The notes below the pieces were generated by a model. That model was not told the DNA's origin. It made no database searches and saw only the letters and a list, made by a program, of their open reading frames with translations. 64,000 nucleotides of DNA, taken from contig NZ_FMZF01000002.1 of assembly GCF_900102745.1 (NCBI RefSeq), positions 496,001-560,000 of the forward strand. The letters run 5' to 3'. Positions 19,729 to 28,258 of this stretch are shown here, one piece after another; position 1 is the stretch's first letter, and each line of letters starts with the position of its first letter. Position numbers and translations under genes: made by a program. Source of the DNA: Geodermatophilus telluris. GTDB taxonomy: Bacteria > Actinomycetota > Actinomycetes > Mycobacteriales > Geodermatophilaceae.

Positions 19729-20148
19729 ATGACCGAGGCACTGCTGCAACTGCTCGCGATCACCGGCATGCTCGTGGGCAGCTTCGCCGCGATGGGCGTG
19801 GCCTTCCGGCTGTTCTCCGGCCAGCTGCAGATGGACCTGCGCGCGCGCCGCACGGTCCGGCGGCGGGCCCGGGGGCTCGACCCTCCGCCCGAGCCCGTGC
19901 ACCGCCCGGTCGAGCAGGTCGCCGCCGACCTGCGCCGGCTCGCCGCCCAGCTCGACCGGGTCCCGGCAGGGTCCCCGGCGGTGCGCCGGCGCGGCTTCCA
20001 GGCCGCCTACGACGACGTCCTCACCGAGGCGGCCGGCCAGCTCGCCGTCCCGCACGGCCTGGCCACCCTGCCGCCCGGCCCGGCGCGCGACGTCGAGCGG
20101 CTGCGGCTGGAGACCGCGCTGGCCGGGGCCGGCCTGGTGCTGCGCTGA
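19729..20148 (+). CDS. Conserved hypothetical, single N-terminal membrane helix
   Basis: A 139-residue protein with one hydrophobic helix (LLQLLAITGMLVGSFAAMGV) followed by an Arg-rich and then helical cytoplasmic domain. No known family. ATG 19729 has GGAG 6 nt upstream and is preferred to ATG 19711. It is followed at once by the phosphodiesterase gene. Confidence 0.65.
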   Translation: MTEALLQLLAITGMLVGSFAAMGVAFRLFSGQLQMDLRARRTVRRRARGLDPPPEPVHRPVEQVAADLRRLAAQLDRVPAGSPAVRRRGFQAAYDDVLTEAAGQLAVPHGLATLPPGPARDVERLRLETALAGAGLVLR

Positions 20149-20174
20149 GCGAGCCGGCGGCGCTGCGGCTGTTC

Positions 20175-20705
20175 GTGTCGGTGGCGCCGCCCGCCGGGGC
20201 GCGCGCCGACCTCGCCGCCGCCCTGGCGCCGCTGCGCGACGTCCCCGGCGCGCCCCGGTGGGGCGACCCCGCCCGCTGGCACCTGACGCTGCTGTTCCTG
20301 GGCGCCGTCCCGCCGGCGCTGCTGCCCGGGCTGACCGCGGCGGTGGGGGAGGCGGTCGCCCGGACGCCGCCGGTGGTGCTGCGGCTGGCCGGCGCCGGGC
20401 GGTTCGGCCCACCGCGGCGGCCGCAGGTGTGCTGGGCCGGGCTCGACGGCGACGTCGCCGTCCTCACCGCGCTGGCCGGCCGGCTCGCCGACGCCGCCCG
20501 GTCGCTGGGCCTGCCGGTGGAGGACCGGCCGTTCCGGCCCCACGTCACGCTCGGCCGCTGGCCGCCCCGCCGGCCGGCCGACGGCGACCTGCCCGACCGG
20601 CTGGCCGGCTACCGGGGGCCGGCGTGGCCGCTGCGCGAGGTGGCCCTGGTGCGCAGCACCGCCGGCCGGCACGAGCCGCTCACCGTCTGGCACCTCACGG
20701 AGTGA
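20175..20705 (+). CDS. thpR: RNA 2',3'-cyclic phosphodiesterase (ThpR/LigT family)
   Basis: A 2H phosphoesterase with both catalytic HxT motifs: WHLTLLFLG and FRPHVTLGR. Members hydrolyse 2',3'-cyclic phosphate ends of RNA to 2'-phosphates and can reversibly join 2'-5' RNA ends. The start is unclear. GTG 20175 is the first standard start in frame, but conserved residues (LRLF) begin about ten codons earlier. A CTG at 20145 overlapping the previous stop (CTGA) may be the true start. Confidence 0.85.
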   Translation: MSVAPPAGARADLAAALAPLRDVPGAPRWGDPARWHLTLLFLGAVPPALLPGLTAAVGEAVARTPPVVLRLAGAGRFGPPRRPQVCWAGLDGDVAVLTALAGRLADAARSLGLPVEDRPFRPHVTLGRWPPRRPADGDLPDRLAGYRGPAWPLREVALVRSTAGRHEPLTVWHLTE

Positions 20706-20793
20706 GTCGCGCCGAGGAGCGGGGGCCGGAGGCCTCCGCGATCGAGGAGCGGGACGGGCTCCGCGCAGGCCGGGGACCGCACGTGGCTGCGGT

Positions 20794-20810
20794 GCGATCC
20801 GGAGGATCGC
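20794..20810. terminator. Possible bidirectional terminator hairpin
   Basis: GCGATCC and GGATCGC form a perfect 7-bp stem with a GGA loop, just before the stop of the aldo/keto reductase gene. The convergent 115-bp gap also has a GGAGGCCTCC palindrome (20728-20737). There is no T-tract, as is usual in high-GC actinomycetes. Confidence 0.35.
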
Positions 20811-20820
20811 GATGTCATCG

Positions 20821-21789
20821 CTACCACGCGTACTCCTCGGGCGCGGTGCGGTAGCCGGGGAAGACCTCGTCGAGCCGGTCGAGCTGCGCCTGCTCCAGCC
20901 GCACGTCCAGCGCCGACAGCGACCCCTCGAACTGCTCCAGGGTGCGCGGCCCGACGATCGGCGCGGTCACGCCGTCCTGGTGCAGCAGCCAGGCGAGGGC
21001 GACGTCGGCCGGCGCCAGGCCCCAGTCGCGGCAGGAGTCCTCGTAGGCCTGCAGCGCCGGGCGGTGCTGCTCGATCCGCGCCCGGTTGCGTTCCAGGTGG
21101 CGCCGGTCGCCCTCCTGGTCGCCGAGGACGCCGGCGAGCAGGCCCTGCGCCAGCGGGCTCCACGGGATCACCCCGATGCCGTACCGCCGCGCCGCGGGCA
21201 GCACCTCGAGCTCCACGTGCCGGGTGAGCAGGTTGTAGTGCGACTGCTCGCTCACCAGGCCCAGGGAGCCGCGGCGGGCGGCGGCCTCGTTGGCCGCGAC
21301 CAGGTGCCAGGCGGCGTGGTTGGAGGACCCGACGTAGACCACCTTGCCCTGCGCGACCAGCGTCTCGCAGGCCTGCCAGACCTCGTCCCACGGGGTGGCG
21401 AGGTCGACGTGGTGGAACTGGTAGAGGTCGATCCAGTCGGTCTGCAGGCGGCGCAGCGACGCGTCGGCCGAGCGCACCAGGTTGCGGGCGGACAGGAACG
21501 TGTCGTTGGGCCAGTCGCTCATCGACCCGTACACCTTGGTGGCCAGGACGGTGCGCTCCCGGCGGCCGCCGCCCTGGGCGAACCAGGTGCCGAGCACCTC
21601 CTCGGTGCGGCCCTTGCCGGCCTCGAAGCCGTAGACGTTGGCGGTGTCGAAGAAGTTGACGCCCGCCTCGTGCGCCCGGTCCATGACCGCGTGCGCGTCG
21701 CCCTCCTCGGTCTTCCAGCCGAAGTTCATGGTGCCCAGGCAGAGGCGGGAGACCGACAGGCCGCTGCGTCCGAGGTGCGTGTACTCCAC
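20821..21789 (-). CDS. Aldo/keto reductase
   Basis: A 322-residue NADPH-dependent oxidoreductase with a TIM-barrel fold. Catalytic tetrad positions are visible: Asp in FFDTANVYG (with the Tyr), Lys in VLATKVYG, and His in LYQFHHVD. The C-terminal cofactor loop is VTAPIVGPRTLEQFEGSL. It most resembles the Tas/YajO-like or potassium-channel-beta group, acting on small aldehydes or ketones. Start GTG 21789 (VEYTHLGRSGL) fits the family start. Confidence 0.92.
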   Translation of the reverse strand: MEYTHLGRSGLSVSRLCLGTMNFGWKTEEGDAHAVMDRAHEAGVNFFDTANVYGFEAGKGRTEEVLGTWFAQGGGRRERTVLATKVYGSMSDWPNDTFLSARNLVRSADASLRRLQTDWIDLYQFHHVDLATPWDEVWQACETLVAQGKVVYVGSSNHAAWHLVAANEAAARRGSLGLVSEQSHYNLLTRHVELEVLPAARRYGIGVIPWSPLAQGLLAGVLGDQEGDRRHLERNRARIEQHRPALQAYEDSCRDWGLAPADVALAWLLHQDGVTAPIVGPRTLEQFEGSLSALDVRLEQAQLDRLDEVFPGYRTAPEEYAW

Positions 21790-21817
21790 GTCGAGGGAGC
21801 CTGGCACCCTGGCCGCC

Positions 21818-22630
21818 GTGCCGCAGACCGAGACCGGACCGTCCGCCTTCGACCGCGCCACCGCGGTCACCCGCACCGAGGGCGGCGGCCTGCGGGCCCG
21901 CCTGGACCCCGGCTGGGACGTGGGCAACGGCGTCCTCAACGGCGGCTACCTGCTCGCCGTCGTCGCGCGGGCGGCGCTGGCCGACAGCCCGCACCCGCAC
22001 CCGGTGGCGCTCTCGGCGAGCTACCTGCGCGCCACCCCGGGCGGGCCGGCCGACCTGGCGGTCACGCCGGGCCCGGCGGGGCGGACGCTGGCGCACTCGA
22101 CGGTGCTGCTCAGCGGTGCCGCCGGTCCGTCGCTGTCGGTCCAGGTGACGACGGCGACGCTGGGCGCCGGCCCGACCGAGCACAGCGTCAACCCCGCGCC
22201 GGAGCTGCCCGCTCCGGACGGGTGCGTGGCCACCCGCACCGCCGAGGGCGGCCCGGCCGTGGGGCTGGCCCGGCAGCTCGACACCCGCCTGGACCCGGCG
22301 ACGGCGGGGTGGGTGGTCGGCCGGCCCTCCGACCAGCGGGTGCTGCGGGCCTGGATCCGGCTGGCCGACGGCCGCGCCCCCGACCCGCTGGCGCTGCTGC
22401 TGTTCGCCGACGCCCTGCCGCCCACCGCGTTCGCCGTCGGGAAGCCGGGCTGGGCGCCCACGGTGCAGCTGCAGGTGCTGGTGCGGGCGCTGCCGGCGCC
22501 GGGCTGGTGCCTGCTCGAGTCGCGCTCCACCGAGGTGACCGGCGGCTGGTCCGACGAGGAGTGCCGCATCTGGGACGCCACCGGCCGGCTCGTGGCCCAG
22601 GCCCGCCAGCTCGCCCGGGTGGCGCGCTAG
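21818..22630 (+). CDS. Thioesterase family protein (acyl-CoA thioesterase-like double hotdog)
   Basis: A 270-residue protein with the double-hotdog layout of TesB-like acyl-CoA thioesterases. The N-terminal half has NGVLNGGYLLAVVARAAL, followed by HPVALSASYLRAT. The C-terminal half has QLQVLVRALPAPGWCLLESR and ends DATGRLVAQARQLARV, which is typical. It probably hydrolyses acyl-CoA. It is divergent from the aldo/keto reductase with a 28-bp gap and overlaps the TetR gene end by 4 bp. Confidence 0.82.
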   Translation: MPQTETGPSAFDRATAVTRTEGGGLRARLDPGWDVGNGVLNGGYLLAVVARAALADSPHPHPVALSASYLRATPGGPADLAVTPGPAGRTLAHSTVLLSGAAGPSLSVQVTTATLGAGPTEHSVNPAPELPAPDGCVATRTAEGGPAVGLARQLDTRLDPATAGWVVGRPSDQRVLRAWIRLADGRAPDPLALLLFADALPPTAFAVGKPGWAPTVQLQVLVRALPAPGWCLLESRSTEVTGGWSDEECRIWDATGRLVAQARQLARVAR

Positions 22631-23235
22631 CCGGGGAGGACCACCTCGCCGGTGAGGTAGCGCTGCACGGTGGGGGCGACCGCCGCGACCAGCTGCTCCG
22701 GGGGTGCCGACGCCAGCGGCTCCACGCGCAGCACGTAGCGGATCATCACCACCCCGATCAGCTGCGAGGCGACCAGTGCCCCGCGCGCCTCGGCCTCGGC
22801 CGGCGGCAGGTCCAGGGTGCCCACCACGCGGCGCAGCACCCGCGCGACGAGGAACTCACGCAGCAGCCGCGCCGTCCACTCGCTGCCCAGGGCCGAGCGC
22901 ACGAGGGCCAGGCCCGCCGGGCGGGCCGGGCCGTCCCACACCCGCAGCAGCATCCGCACGATGTTCTCGCCGAGCCGGTCCGGGCCCTCGGCGAGGATCT
23001 CGGGGAGCACCTGCGCCGGGTCGACGGGTGCCTCCACCGCGGCCAGGAAGAGCTTGTCCTTGGTGCCGAAGTAGTGGTGCACCAGGGCGGGGTCGACGCC
23101 CGCCGCGGTGGCGATCGCCCGGATCGAGGCCCCGTCGTACCCGCGCTCGGCGAACGCCGCGCGGGCGGCGGAGAGCACCGCCGCCCGCGTGCCGGGGTTG
23201 CCGGGGCGCCGCCCGGTCCGCCGTGCCGTCGTCAG
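22627..23235 (-). CDS. TetR-family regulator of the adjacent ABC exporter
   Basis: A 202-residue TetR regulator: AAVLSAARAAFAERGYDG then IRAIATAAGVDPALVHHYFG is a complete TetR helix-turn-helix. The last gene of the ATPase-permease-regulator operon, its start overlaps the permease stop. The only start codon fitting the strong GGAGGAGG and the conserved N-terminus is CTG at 23235 (CTGA overlap). ATG or GTG options lie inside the DNA-binding domain. It probably represses its own operon at 24750-24791. Confidence 0.85.
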   Translation of the reverse strand: MTTARRTGRRPGNPGTRAAVLSAARAAFAERGYDGASIRAIATAAGVDPALVHHYFGTKDKLFLAAVEAPVDPAQVLPEILAEGPDRLGENIVRMLLRVWDGPARPAGLALVRSALGSEWTARLLREFLVARVLRRVVGTLDLPPAEAEARGALVASQLIGVVMIRYVLRVEPLASAPPEQLVAAVAPTVQRYLTGEVVLPG

Positions 23236-24008
23236 CTGGTCCTCCTCCGCAGGGTCGCCGCCGCCAGGGCGAGGGCGAGCACGGCGGCGCCGGCCACGAT
23301 GCCGACGTCGGTCCACATCGTGCCGGTCTCCGCGGCCGAGCGCCCGACCTCCTGCAGGGCCTCCACGGCGTAGGTCAGCGGCAGCACGTCGCTGATCGCC
23401 TGCAGCCAGCCGGCCATCTGCTCGCGCGGCACCAGCAGCCCGCAGAGGAAGAACTGGGGCAGCACGATCACCGGCATGAACTGCACCGCCTGGAACTCGC
23501 TGCGGGCGAACGCGCTGGCCAGCAGCCCCAGGGCCACGCCGAGGACGGCGTTGGCGACGGCGATGAGGACGACCAGCCACACGGAGCCGGCGATGTCGAG
23601 GTCGTAGAGGGTGGTGGCCACCGTGACCGTGACGACCGCCTGCGCCGCCGCGGCCAGGCCGAAGGCGGCGCCGTAGCCGAGCAGCAGGTCCAGCCGGGAC
23701 AGCGGGGTGGTCAGCAACCGCTCGAGCGTGCCCGAGGTGCGTTCCCGCAGCATCGCGATGCTGGTGACCAGGAACATCACCACGAACGGGAAGATCCCCA
23801 GCATCGTCAGCCCGACCCGGTCGAACGTGCTCGGCTGCCCCGGCAGGGACGGCACGTCCTTCCACAGCAGGTACAGCAGCCCGAGCAGCAGGCTGGGCAG
23901 CAGCACCATCATCGCGATGGTGCGGTGGTCGTGGCGCAGCTGCCGCAGCACCCGGGCGGTGGTGGCGCCGGTGAGCCGGGGGCTCAGCACGGTGGTCACG
24001 GTGCTCAC
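23232..24008 (-). CDS. ABC-2 type permease of drug/polymer exporter
   Basis: A 258-residue permease with six transmembrane helices; contains FPFVVMFLVTSIAMLRERTSGTLERL and LPQFFLCGLLVPREQM, the ABC-2 signature region (DrrB/NodJ type). It pairs with the ATPase upstream through a GTGA overlap and with the TetR gene downstream through a TGA/CTG overlap. Likely exports a hydrophobic toxin or antibiotic; the substrate is unknown. Confidence 0.9.
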   Translation of the reverse strand: MSTVTTVLSPRLTGATTARVLRQLRHDHRTIAMMVLLPSLLLGLLYLLWKDVPSLPGQPSTFDRVGLTMLGIFPFVVMFLVTSIAMLRERTSGTLERLLTTPLSRLDLLLGYGAAFGLAAAAQAVVTVTVATTLYDLDIAGSVWLVVLIAVANAVLGVALGLLASAFARSEFQAVQFMPVIVLPQFFLCGLLVPREQMAGWLQAISDVLPLTYAVEALQEVGRSAAETGTMWTDVGIVAGAAVLALALAAATLRRRTS

Positions 24009-24730
24009 GCCGCCACCTCCTGCTGCTGGGCCCGCACCAGGCGGAGGAAGGACTCCTCGAGGTCGTCGGTGCCCGACTCGGCGCGCAGCTGCGCGGGGGT
24101 GGAGTCGGCCAGCAGCCGGCCCTCCCGCAGCAGCAGCAGCCGGTCGCAGCGGCCGGCCTCGTCCATGACGTGGCTGGAGACGACCAGCGTGGTGCCGGCC
24201 GCGGCCAGCGCGTGGAAGCGCTCCCACAGCTCCACCCGGAGCACCGGGTCCAGGCCCACCGTCGGCTCGTCGAGGACGAGCAGCTCGGGCTCGCCCACCA
24301 GCGCGCAGGCCAGCGAGGCCCGGCCGCGCTGGCCGCCGGAGAGGTCGGCGACCAGCTGCCCGGCGGCGTCGGTCAGGCCCACGGCCGCCAGGGCGTCGTC
24401 GGCCGCCCGGGTGCCGCGGCCGTACAGCGCGGCGAAGTGGCGGGCGTTCTCCCGCACGGTGAGGTCGGGGTAGACGCTCGGCGCCTGGGTCACGTAGCCC
24501 ACGCGCGAGCGCAGCCCGGGGCTGCCCGCCGGCTCGCCGAGCACGGTGACCGTGCCCGAGCGGACCTGCTGCACGCCCACCAGCGCGCGCATCAGGGTCG
24601 TCTTCCCGCTGCCGCTGGGGCCGAGCAGGCCGGTGACCCGGCCCGCCGGCACGGCGCAGGACAACCCGGGGATCACCCGGCGGTGCCCCCGGTCGACGAC
24701 CAGGTCGGTGACGGTGACGGCGTCGGTCAT
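24005..24730 (-). CDS. ABC transporter ATP-binding protein (DrrA-like)
   Basis: A 241-residue ATPase: Walker A GPSGSGKTT, Q-loop in GYVTQAPSVY, signature LSGGQRGRASLA, Walker B LLVLDEPT, and H-loop SSHVMDEA. It energises the ABC-2 permease next to it. ATG 24730 (MTDAVTVTDLVVDRG) has GGGAGG 6 nt upstream. It is the first gene of the operon and lies under the promoter/operator at 24750-24791. Confidence 0.93.
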   Translation of the reverse strand: MTDAVTVTDLVVDRGHRRVIPGLSCAVPAGRVTGLLGPSGSGKTTLMRALVGVQQVRSGTVTVLGEPAGSPGLRSRVGYVTQAPSVYPDLTVRENARHFAALYGRGTRAADDALAAVGLTDAAGQLVADLSGGQRGRASLACALVGEPELLVLDEPTVGLDPVLRVELWERFHALAAAGTTLVVSSHVMDEAGRCDRLLLLREGRLLADSTPAQLRAESGTDDLEESFLRLVRAQQQEVAA

Positions 24731-24749
24731 GGCGGCCTCCCGAGGACGA

Positions 24750-24791
24750 GAACTCAACGCCTGATGAACTCAACGGTAGATGAGTTGTCAA
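24750..24791 (-). promoter_or_regulatory. Promoter and TetR-type operator of ABC exporter operon
   Basis: On the minus strand a perfect -35 TTGACA (24791-24786) is followed after 17 bp by TTCATC (24768-24763) as a plausible -10. The spacer contains the inverted repeat AACTCA-N8-TGAGTT (24767-24786), of TetR-operator size. The 10-bp GAACTCAACG (plus strand) occurs twice, at 24750-24759 and 24766-24775, giving a second half-site downstream of the -10. Binding would occlude the promoter, consistent with autoregulation by the TetR gene in the same operon. Confidence 0.65.
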
Positions 24792-24816
24792 CGGGGTCGT
24801 TGGTCCCTGCCTGCGG

Positions 24817-25848
24817 TCAGCCGTGGCGGCGGGCGACGGCGTCGAGGGCGGCGATGACGAGGAAGGGCAGCGCCGCCCACAGCGCCAGGACGACGACGGC
24901 GCGCGGCACGCCGCCGCCGGCGAAGTAGACCGCGTCGCGCAGCCCCTGGACGGCCACGCCCGAGGGCAGCACCGAGGCCAGCGGGGCCGCCCACCCCGGC
25001 AGGTACTCCGCGGGGTCGCTGCCGGTGCTGGTGGCCGCGCCGAGGATGAGCAGCACCGCGGTGGCCGCGAAGGTGCCCACGCCGCCGAGCAGCCGCAGGG
25101 TCAGCGCGGCGAAGGCGCCGGAGGCGAGCGCCAGCAGGGCCACCAGGCCGCCGACGGTCCACGCCGACCCCGGCACCGCGTCGAAGACCGCCACGCTCAG
25201 CAGGGCCCCGGTGGCACCGGCCGCGGCCGCGAACAGCCCCGAGCTGGCCAGCCGCAGCCGCAGCGCGAGCTGCGGCGCCACCTGGTAGCTGGTGATCCCG
25301 AACAGGAAGCCGCCGAGCACGACAGCGAAGGCCGTGTGGTCCAGCGCCCGCCCGCGGCTGTCCTGCGCGGTCAGCGGCACCACGTCGGTGACCGCCAGCT
25401 GCTGCCCGGCCTGCCGGGCGACCGGGGCGAAGGCGCCGGTGAGCGTCTCGGTCACCCCCTGGCCGTGGGCGCCGGCGGTGAGCAGCTGCGGTGCCGGGCC
25501 GTCGAGCACCAGGGCGCCGCGGACCTCGTCGCGGCGCACCGCCTGCTCGGCCGCGGCGGCGTCGGGCAGCGCCACCAGGCGCAGCGCGCCGGGCTGGGTC
25601 TGCGAGAGCTGGGCGCGGACCCGGTCGACCTGGTCGGCGGTGCCCACGACGCCGACCGGCAGGTCGCGGGGCGTCGCGGTGGTGGAGATCGACAGCTGGA
25701 CGACCAGGTAGAGGCAGCCCACCAGCACCGCGACCAGGGCGGGCAGGACGATGCCGCGCAGCCCCGCCTTGGCCGGCGAGCCGTCGGAGCGCTCCCGCTC
25801 GGCCGTCTGGTCGGCCGGGCCGGGAGGAGGCGCGAGCCCGCCCGGCAT
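24817..25848 (-). CDS. ABC-2/YhgE-like membrane protein
   Basis: A 343-residue membrane protein: one N-terminal helix (residues 33-52), a large extracytoplasmic domain of about 130 residues, then five to six helices ending near the C-terminus (YLPGWAAPLASVLPSGVAVQGLRDAVYF). This is the topology of ABC-2/YhgE-Pip-type permeases that lack their own ATPase gene. The start overlaps the FAD-oxidoreductase stop in TGATG, so the two are translated together. Substrate unknown. Confidence 0.75.
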   Translation of the reverse strand: MPGGLAPPPGPADQTAERERSDGSPAKAGLRGIVLPALVAVLVGCLYLVVQLSISTTATPRDLPVGVVGTADQVDRVRAQLSQTQPGALRLVALPDAAAAEQAVRRDEVRGALVLDGPAPQLLTAGAHGQGVTETLTGAFAPVARQAGQQLAVTDVVPLTAQDSRGRALDHTAFAVVLGGFLFGITSYQVAPQLALRLRLASSGLFAAAAGATGALLSVAVFDAVPGSAWTVGGLVALLALASGAFAALTLRLLGGVGTFAATAVLLILGAATSTGSDPAEYLPGWAAPLASVLPSGVAVQGLRDAVYFAGGGVPRAVVVLALWAALPFLVIAALDAVARRHG

Positions 25849-26804
25849 CAGCGGCTCTGCTCGGCGCCGAGCGCGGTGCCGAGCAGGTGGCCGGAGGTCC
25901 AGGCGCTCTCCACCTTCGACGGCGCCCGCCAGCCGTCGCCGCACGCGCCGATGCCGTCGACGCGGCCGAAGGGCTCCTCCCGGGGGTCGGCGGGCCGGGC
26001 GAAGGTCCAGCGGTGCACGTGCGTCCAGGCCGGTGCCGCGTCGATGCCGAGCACCCGCCGCACGGCCGCGGCGACCGCGGGCGCGGCGGCGTCGGGGTCG
26101 GCCAGGTGCGCCGCGGCGGTGTCGCCGGTGGTGTGCGCCACCAGGACCGGTGCGCCGTCGCCGCGCCGGTCGCCGTCGTCGGCCACCCACTCGAGCACCG
26201 GGTCGTCGTGCACGAAGGCGCCGTGCAGGTCGGCCGGCCAGCGCCGCTCGTCCCAGCCGAGCGCGACGGCGAGGCTGGGCTGCCACTCGCGCTCGCCGAG
26301 CAGCCGGTCGGCGAGGTCGTCGGGCAGCAGCCGGCGGGCCTGCGGGTCGGGCAGGGCCAGCACGACGGCGGGCACGTCCTCGCCGTCCACCCGCGGACCG
26401 GCCTCGACCCGGGAGACCGCGCGCTCCTGGACGACGTCGAGGCCCTCGGCCAGGTCGGCCACCAGCGACCGCAGCCCGCCGGGAGCGGCGTAGCGCACCG
26501 GGCCGCTGGTGGTGCGCTCGACGCCGTCCGGGCCGGCGACGGCGAAGGTGTCGGTCCAGGGCCGGGCCAGTCCGCGGGAGACCCAGTCGGCGACCACCGC
26601 GGTGAAGGGGGAGTCGTCGGCGGCGGTCAGGTAGGAGGCGCCGAGGTCGGTGACCCGGCCGGACAGGGTGCGGGAGGCCATCCGTCCCCCGGGGCGGCGA
26701 CCGCGGTCGAGGACCCGCACGGGGACGCCGGCCGCGGTGAGCGCGCGGGCGCAGGCCACGCCCGCGATGCCGGCACCGACGACGACGGTCGAGTTGGACA
26801 CCAC
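25848..26804 (-). CDS. FAD-dependent oxidoreductase (amine-oxidase/renalase-like)
   Basis: A 318-residue flavoprotein. The dinucleotide-binding motif is VVVGAGIAGVACARALTAAG, followed by VLDRGRRPGGRMASR, typical of the amine oxidase/renalase group. The C-terminus has GIGACGDGWRAPSKVESAWTSG, the second FAD-contacting segment. Substrate unknown. Two consecutive GTG codons (26804, 26801) are possible starts. It is coupled to the downstream permease, an unusual pairing. Confidence 0.85.
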   Translation of the reverse strand: MVSNSTVVVGAGIAGVACARALTAAGVPVRVLDRGRRPGGRMASRTLSGRVTDLGASYLTAADDSPFTAVVADWVSRGLARPWTDTFAVAGPDGVERTTSGPVRYAAPGGLRSLVADLAEGLDVVQERAVSRVEAGPRVDGEDVPAVVLALPDPQARRLLPDDLADRLLGEREWQPSLAVALGWDERRWPADLHGAFVHDDPVLEWVADDGDRRGDGAPVLVAHTTGDTAAAHLADPDAAAPAVAAAVRRVLGIDAAPAWTHVHRWTFARPADPREEPFGRVDGIGACGDGWRAPSKVESAWTSGHLLGTALGAEQSR

Positions 26805-26851
26805 TGGATCCTGCGGGCAGGGCGCCGCCGGCGCTCGGGGAGGATCGGGTC

Positions 26852-27658
26852 GTGCCCGCCCCGATCCCCGTCACCGACGTCACCGACGAGCGGGTCGCGG
26901 ACTTCCGCGACCTGCACGCCGGCGACCGGCCGGCCGGGCGGCCGCGGGGGAGCGGTCCGGTGGTCGTGGAGGGCGTGCCGGCGGTGCAGCGGCTGCTCGC
27001 CTCGCCCTACCGGGTGCGCGCGGTGCTCGGCGTCCCCGGGCGGCTGGCGCAGCTCGACCTGCCCGAGGGCGTGCCGGCGTACGAGATGGACAGGTGGGCG
27101 CTGTCGGAGCTCATCGGCTTCCGGCTCACCCGCGGGGTGCTGGCCTCCGCCGACCGCCGCCCGCCGGCCGGCGTGGACGCGCTGCTGGCCGGGCCCGACC
27201 CGGCCACGCCGCGGCGGCTGGCGGTGCTGGAGGCGCTCAACGACGCCGAGAACCTCGGCTCGATCGCCCGCTCGGCGGTGGCCCTCGGCGTCGACGGCCT
27301 GCTGCTCGACCCCCGCTGCGCCGACCCGCTCTACCGGCGGGCGGTGCGGGTGTCGATGGGTCACGTGCTGGCACTGCCGTTCGCCGTCCTGGCCGACTGG
27401 CCCGGCGGGCTCGACCTGCTGCACGACGCCGGCTACCTCACCGTCGCGCTCACCCCGGCCGCCGACGCCGTCGACCTCGCCGACGTCGACCCCCGCGCGC
27501 ACCCGCGGACGGCGGTGCTGCTGGGCGCCGAGGGGCCCGGCCTCACGCCGGAGGCCCAGGCGGCGGCCCGGGTGCGCGCCCGGATCCCCATGCGGGCCGG
27601 TGTCGACTCCCTGGGCGTCGCGGCCGCCGCCGCGGTCGCCTTCGCGACGCTGCGCTAG
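26852..27658 (+). CDS. TrmH/SpoU-family RNA 2'-O-methyltransferase
   Basis: A 268-residue SPOUT methyltransferase with an N-terminal substrate-binding part (about 1-115) and a C-terminal knot. The three SPOUT motifs are intact: NDAENLGSIARSA (motif 1), LLGAEGPGLT (motif 2) and IPMRAGVDSLGVAAAAAVAF (motif 3). It transfers a methyl group from S-adenosylmethionine to a ribose 2'-OH in rRNA or tRNA. The exact target cannot be told from sequence. Confidence 0.92.
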   Translation: MPAPIPVTDVTDERVADFRDLHAGDRPAGRPRGSGPVVVEGVPAVQRLLASPYRVRAVLGVPGRLAQLDLPEGVPAYEMDRWALSELIGFRLTRGVLASADRRPPAGVDALLAGPDPATPRRLAVLEALNDAENLGSIARSAVALGVDGLLLDPRCADPLYRRAVRVSMGHVLALPFAVLADWPGGLDLLHDAGYLTVALTPAADAVDLADVDPRAHPRTAVLLGAEGPGLTPEAQAAARVRARIPMRAGVDSLGVAAAAAVAFATLR

Positions 27659-27677
27659 TCGCGGCGGGGCCGTCGCG

Positions 27678-28151
27678 TCAGTGGCGCAGGGACCAGCGGG
27701 CGAGGATGGCGCGGGCCTGCTCGGCCTGCGGCGGAGCGCACACCACCTCGTACCGGCTGGCGACGACCTGCGAGACGCTGGTGAAGTCGCGCTGGCCCCG
27801 GGTGGCCGCGTAGCCCATGGCACCGAACAATGCGCCGAAGAGCAGGCCGATCAGCAGGCCGGTCAGCACCGAGCTGATCCAGCTGGTGCCGCTGGGCGCG
27901 AAGATGCCGAGCAGCAGGCCGACGAACAGACCCCACCAGGCGCCGCTGGCCGCGCCGGCGCCGATCGCCCGGCCCCAGGTCAGCCGGCCGGTCACCCGCT
28001 CGACCATCCGCAGGTCCGACCCGATGATCGTCACGTTCTCGACCGGGAACTTCTCGTCGGACAGGTGGTCCACCGCGGCCTGCGCCTGCTGGTAGCTGTC
28101 GAACGTCCCCACCTGGACGCCGCCCAGCGGCATCGACACCGACATCGGCAT
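27678..28151 (-). CDS. General stress protein 17M-like (YflT domain) membrane protein
   Basis: A 157-residue protein. It has a YflT-type N-terminal domain (VGTFDSYQQAQAAVDHLSDE, then VTIIGSDLRMVERV), a Gly-rich two-helix membrane hairpin (about residues 67-118), and a C-terminal strand region (ASRYEVVCAPPQAEQARAIL). The family is linked to general stress responses. ATG 28151 follows GGAGCGAGAC, a good ribosome-binding site. Confidence 0.85.
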   Translation of the reverse strand: MPMSVSMPLGGVQVGTFDSYQQAQAAVDHLSDEKFPVENVTIIGSDLRMVERVTGRLTWGRAIGAGAASGAWWGLFVGLLLGIFAPSGTSWISSVLTGLLIGLLFGALFGAMGYAATRGQRDFTSVSQVVASRYEVVCAPPQAEQARAILARWSLRH

Positions 28152-28258
28152 GTCTCGCTCCACTCCCGCGCGTGCTCGTGCGTTCGCAGGAGGGGTACCC
28201 GCGCCACCCGGTGGGACACGTCCGGTCGGTCACACCCGCGGCGGTCGGTGGTGGCGGC

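Noticed and set aside
20145-20705. ThpR gene starting at a clear ATG or GTG at the conserved N-terminus
   Set aside because: No such codon exists in frame before 20175; CTG 20145 or a shortened GTG start are the only options, so the start is left uncertain.
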